Assembly (NCBI GenBank): GCA_035532475.1
Contig: DATKQY010000079.1
Location: 1 to 16,255, forward strand
From: DATKQY01 sp035532475
GTDB lineage: Bacteria; Actinomycetota; Acidimicrobiia; Acidimicrobiales; Bog-793
Length of the DNA stretch: 16,255 nucleotides
Reading direction: 5' to 3'
A program made the position numbers and the translations under genes. Below, one piece after another: positions 13,370 to 16,255 of this stretch. Under the pieces are notes generated by a model. The model did not search any database, had not been told where the DNA came from, and saw nothing but the letters and a program-made list of their open reading frames with translations. Numbering within the stretch: position 1 is the stretch's first letter; each line of letters begins with the position of its first letter.

Positions 13370-13618
13370 CGAGCACCACGTGGCGCCTCGGCAGGCGCGA
13401 CCTCGGCGCCAGTTCCTGGCGTTTGAGGCCGCCGGCAGTGCGGCCGCGCAGCCCGAGTATCACGCAGGACCGCCTCGCGCTCGACGCTCCAGACGCCGCC
13501 CGGGCTCCCCGAACAGCCTCGGCGGAGCGATCTGCCGGGCTCGCCCGTCACGTAGGATTTCCCTCTCGGACGGAACTTCCTGCTCAGCAGCACTTTGCAG
13601 ACCGGTTCCCGCAGCCTG

Positions 13619-13691
13619 GCCCCCGTAGCTCAGAGGATAGAGCAGCGGTTTCCTAAACCGCGTGTCGCAGGTTCGAGTCCTGCCGGGGGCG
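13619..13691 (+). tRNA. tRNA-Arg (anticodon CCT)
   Basis: A full cloverleaf folds: acceptor GCCCCCG (13619-13625) with CGGGGGC (13684-13690), D stem GCTC/GAGC, anticodon stem GCGGT/ACCGC around loop TTCCTAA (anticodon CCT, reads AGG), a 5-nt variable loop, and T stem GCAGG/CCTGC around TTCGAGT. All stems pair perfectly. The discriminator is G13691, and CCA is not encoded. A -10-like TAGGAT lies at 13553-13558. An hsdR gene faces its 3' end at 164 bp, the usual side for island integration. Confidence 0.97.
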
Positions 13692-13854
13692 CCGATGTGA
13701 TGTCCCGGGGAGAGACAGGCCGGAGCACAGAACCGGGACGAAACCGCCGCGGGGAGACCAGGACCAGGGCCGACGGCGCCGGCGGCGCCAGGAGGCGCCG
13801 ACCGGCGACCGGCGGGGCGGGGAGGGGCCAGAGGGGACCGAGCCGCCGGGACCC

Positions 13855-16255
13855 TCAGGAGCCGACGACGGCCGCCAGCGCCTCCGCTTGCTGCATGACG
13901 AGCTGCACGGCGGCCTCCTGCTTGTCCGGCGGGTAGCGGTGCTTCGCGAGCAGGCGCCGGATCGTGCGGCGAAGCGAAGCGCGGACCTGCTCGCGCTTGT
14001 CCCAGTCGACGCTCGTGTTCTCGCGGACCGCGGTGACAAGCTCGCGTGCGATGGTCTTCAAGGTCTCGTCACCGAGCTCCATCACCGCTGAGTCGTTCTG
14101 GCAGACCGCGTCGTAGAAGGCGAGCTCGTCGTCGCGTAGGCCGAGCTGCGCGCCCCGGTCGTGCTCGAGCTTCAGCTGCTGGGCCATGGCGACGAGCTCG
14201 ACGATGACCTCGGCCGCGGTGATCGAGCGGTTGTTGTAGGCCCGCATCGCCCGTTCGAGCATCTCGGAGAACCGCCGCTCGGCGACGACGTTCGAGCGCG
14301 CGAGGCTGTGTACCTCGCTCGCGAGCAGTCGACGGAGCAGCTCGATCTGGAGGTTCGGGCGCGGATCCGCCGCCGCGCGCTCGGCGAAGTGCTCGTCGAT
14401 GAGGCTGAGGTCCGGTCGCTCGAGGCCAGAGGCGGCGTAGATGTCGACGACCCCCGAGGCAGAGACCGCCTCGGAGACGACCTGGCGAATCGCCGTCTCG
14501 ACCTCGATGTCGCTGTCGGCCCCGTCGTCGTCGCTCGTTCGGTTGCGGCGCACCTCGACCCCTACCGCCTCGAAGAACGCGAGGTCGTCGCGGTAGGAGG
14601 CGGCCTCGGAGAGCGACGAGCAGATCGCGAAGGTCTGTCGAGCCCGCCGCTCGTGGTGCGCGAAGCGGTCCGCGAGGTCGAGCTCGACCCCGCCGAGGAG
14701 GTGGTCGAACGCCTCCATGAGCGCCTCGAGACGTGCCCGGTCGCTTCCTGAGTCGAGCGCCTCGCGCCACGGGCAACCGTAGAGCAGCTCGGTGCAGACC
14801 TCGTGGGCCTCGACGAGCACCGCGAAGGCCTCTTCGATCGGTGCGCCCATCTCCTTTCGCTCGCGGTCTCGGGCGGTGTAGTCGACGAGCGCAGATCGGA
14901 GGCTCTCGGCGATACCGATGTAGTCGACGACGAGCCCACCGGGCTTGTCCCGGAAGGTGCGGTTGACCCGCGCGATCGCCTGCATGAGCGCGGCGCCGCG
15001 CATCGCCTTGTCGACGTACATCGTGTGCAGCGACGGCGAGTCGAAACCTGTCAGCCACATGTCGCGCACGATGACCAGCTCGAGCGGGTCCTCTGGGTCC
15101 TTCGCCCGCTCCTTGAGAGCCCGCAGACGCTCCTTGTTGCGGATGTGGGCGTTGTACTCCGGGCCATCTGCTGCCGAGCCGGTGATGACGACCTTGATCG
15201 TCCCGGCCTCGTCATCGTCCGCGTGCCAGGCGGGGCGGAGCCGGACAATCTCGTCGTAGAGCGCGATGCAGATGCGCCGGGACATGCAGACGATGAGGCC
15301 CTTGCCGAGCAGCGTCGTCTTCCGTGTCTCCCAGTGGGCGACGACGTCGGCGGCGACCTCGGCGAGGCGGTCCTTCGCTCCGACGATCGCCTCGACGCGG
15401 GCGAAGCGGGACTTGAGGCGATCCCGGTTCTCGCCCCCGACCGACTCGGTCGCCTCGGCGAAGGCCTCGTCGATCTCGCCGCGCGCGTCCTCCGGGAGCT
15501 CAACTCGGGCGAGGCGGGCCTCGTAGTAGACCTTCACCGTCGCCCCGTCCTCCTCAGCCTGGGTGAGGTCGTAGACGTCGATGTACTCGCCGAAGATCGC
15601 CCGGGTGTCGTGGTCGGCCGCCTCGATCGGCGTGCCGGTGAAGCCGATGAAGCTCGCGTGCGGTAGCGCGTCGCGAAGGTTGCGGGCCAGGCCGTCGAGC
15701 AGGTCGTACTGGGTGCGGTGCGCCTCGTCGGCGATGACGACGATGTTCGAGCGCTCTGAGAGCAGCGGGAAGCGCCGGTTGGCGTCGCGCTCGTCCTTCG
15801 AGCGCCCGAACTTCTGCATCGTCGAGAAGATGATCCCGCCCGAGGCCCGCTCAGAGAGCAGTCGCCGGAGGTGGTCGCGCGAGTCGGCCTGGACCGGCGT
15901 CGCCGGAAGGGTGCGCGCCGGCGCGAAGACCTCGGCGAACAGCTGGTCGTCCAAGTCGTTGCGGTCGGTCACGACGAGGATCGTCGGGTTCGCCATCTCG
16001 GGGTCACCCATGAGCTTTGCGACGCAGAGCAGCATCTCGAGGCTCTTGCCAGATCCCTGGGTATGCCAGACGACCCCGGCCCGGCCGTCCCCGCGCGCCA
16101 TCGCCGCACGGGTCGCTTCGACTGCCTTGTTCACCGCGTGGAACTGGTGGTACTTGGCAAGGCGCTTCACCATCCCAATACGTTCATCAGAGAACGAGAC
16201 GAAGTTGCGCACAAGGTCCAGAAAGCGGCCCGGCTCGAACACTCCCCTGATCGCG
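13855..16255 (-). CDS. hsdR: Type I restriction endonuclease subunit R (HsdR), N-terminus off right edge
   Basis: About 800 residues are visible, out of roughly 1000-1100 in the family. The frame is open to the window end and reads AIRGVFEPGRFLDLVRNFV, a mid-protein HsdR segment, so the GTG at 16242 is not the start. The helicase motor is complete: motif I WHTQGSGKS (Lys codon at 16045-16047), VVTDRNDLDDQLF, TMQKFGRS, motif II ADEAHRTQ, motif III GFTGTPIEA, VIVRDMWLTGFDSPSLHTMY, and motif VI QAIARVNRTF. The C-terminal helical domain, which couples to HsdM/HsdS, ends VVGS before TGA at 13855. The missing N-terminus would hold the nuclease domain. HsdR translocates and cuts unmodified DNA in complex with HsdM and HsdS, which should lie to the right. 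No frameshift is seen. Confidence 0.95.
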   Translation of the reverse strand, partial: AIRGVFEPGRFLDLVRNFVSFSDERIGMVKRLAKYHQFHAVNKAVEATRAAMARGDGRAGVVWHTQGSGKSLEMLLCVAKLMGDPEMANPTILVVTDRNDLDDQLFAEVFAPARTLPATPVQADSRDHLRRLLSERASGGIIFSTMQKFGRSKDERDANRRFPLLSERSNIVVIADEAHRTQYDLLDGLARNLRDALPHASFIGFTGTPIEAADHDTRAIFGEYIDVYDLTQAEEDGATVKVYYEARLARVELPEDARGEIDEAFAEATESVGGENRDRLKSRFARVEAIVGAKDRLAEVAADVVAHWETRKTTLLGKGLIVCMSRRICIALYDEIVRLRPAWHADDDEAGTIKVVITGSAADGPEYNAHIRNKERLRALKERAKDPEDPLELVIVRDMWLTGFDSPSLHTMYVDKAMRGAALMQAIARVNRTFRDKPGGLVVDYIGIAESLRSALVDYTARDRERKEMGAPIEEAFAVLVEAHEVCTELLYGCPWREALDSGSDRARLEALMEAFDHLLGGVELDLADRFAHHERRARQTFAICSSLSEAASYRDDLAFFEAVGVEVRRNRTSDDDGADSDIEVETAIRQVVSEAVSASGVVDIYAASGLERPDLSLIDEHFAERAAADPRPNLQIELLRRLLASEVHSLARSNVVAERRFSEMLERAMRAYNNRSITAAEVIVELVAMAQQLKLEHDRGAQLGLRDDELAFYDAVCQNDSAVMELGDETLKTIARELVTAVRENTSVDWDKREQVRASLRRTIRRLLAKHRYPPDKQEAAVQLVMQQAEALAAVVGS

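Noticed and set aside
13595..13936. Plus-strand frame containing VAQRIEQRFPKPRVAGSSPA
   Set aside because: This is the tRNA-Arg gene read as protein, a well-known annotation artefact.
13653..14039. Minus-strand frame ending RQDSNLRHAV
   Set aside because: Also a translation of the tRNA gene, fused to the antisense of hsdR.
16240..16242. GTG at 16242 as the start of HsdR
   Set aside because: The frame continues upstream to the window edge with HsdR-like sequence (AIRGVFEP), so the gene is simply cut by the window.

Overview
The window reads as chromosomal DNA of a high-GC Actinomycetota-type bacterium. The supporting signs are a very strong G/C bias at third codon positions, GTG starts, an F420-dependent-type PPOX oxidoreductase, a DUF1206 remnant and an actinobacterial-style FtsH-like AAA protease. 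Genus cannot be told from sequence alone. Several loci are visibly broken, so this looks like an accessory, remodelled stretch.

Layout. 1-141: start of an IS607-type serine recombinase (minus strand, runs off the left edge) and the end of that element, abutting a metal-dependent amidohydrolase that has lost its N-terminus and carries a frameshift (139-1268). 1348-3784 (minus): a compact four-gene operon in the order E1-alpha (internally deleted), E1-beta, SDR dehydrogenase, Dabb-domain protein, with a candidate promoter at 3820-3848. 4000-4410 (plus): PPOX/F420-type flavoenzyme, separated from the convergent gabT-like aminotransferase (4448-5809, minus) by a perfect 10-bp-stem hairpin. 6029-7744 (plus): 14-TM DHA2-type drug exporter, ending in a 15-bp tandem repeat. 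8033-9316 (minus) and 9419-10330 (plus): an MFS transporter and a LysR regulator, divergent across an AT-rich control region. 10657-12450 (plus): membrane FtsH-like AAA metalloprotease with a non-canonical Walker B and an insertion. 12574-13369: a decay zone with a DUF1206 remnant and an NAD(P)-binding/DUF2867-type pseudogene. 13619-13691: tRNA-Arg(CCT). 13855-16255 (minus): type I restriction subunit HsdR, N-terminus off the right edge.

How the pieces work together. The E1/SDR/Dabb operon looks like a catabolic 2-oxoacid or acetoin-type unit, but its alpha subunit lacks the thiamine-pyrophosphate core and no E2/E3 genes are visible, so the complex is probably non-functional or completed in trans. 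The LysR/MFS pair is a classical self-contained regulator-transporter unit. The tRNA next to hsdR looks like the border of a defence island. Two genes (E1-alpha, NAD(P)-binding) show the same damage: head and tail retained, middle missing. The two apparent single-base frameshifts lie only in genes already broken in other ways, which favours real gene decay over random sequencing error.
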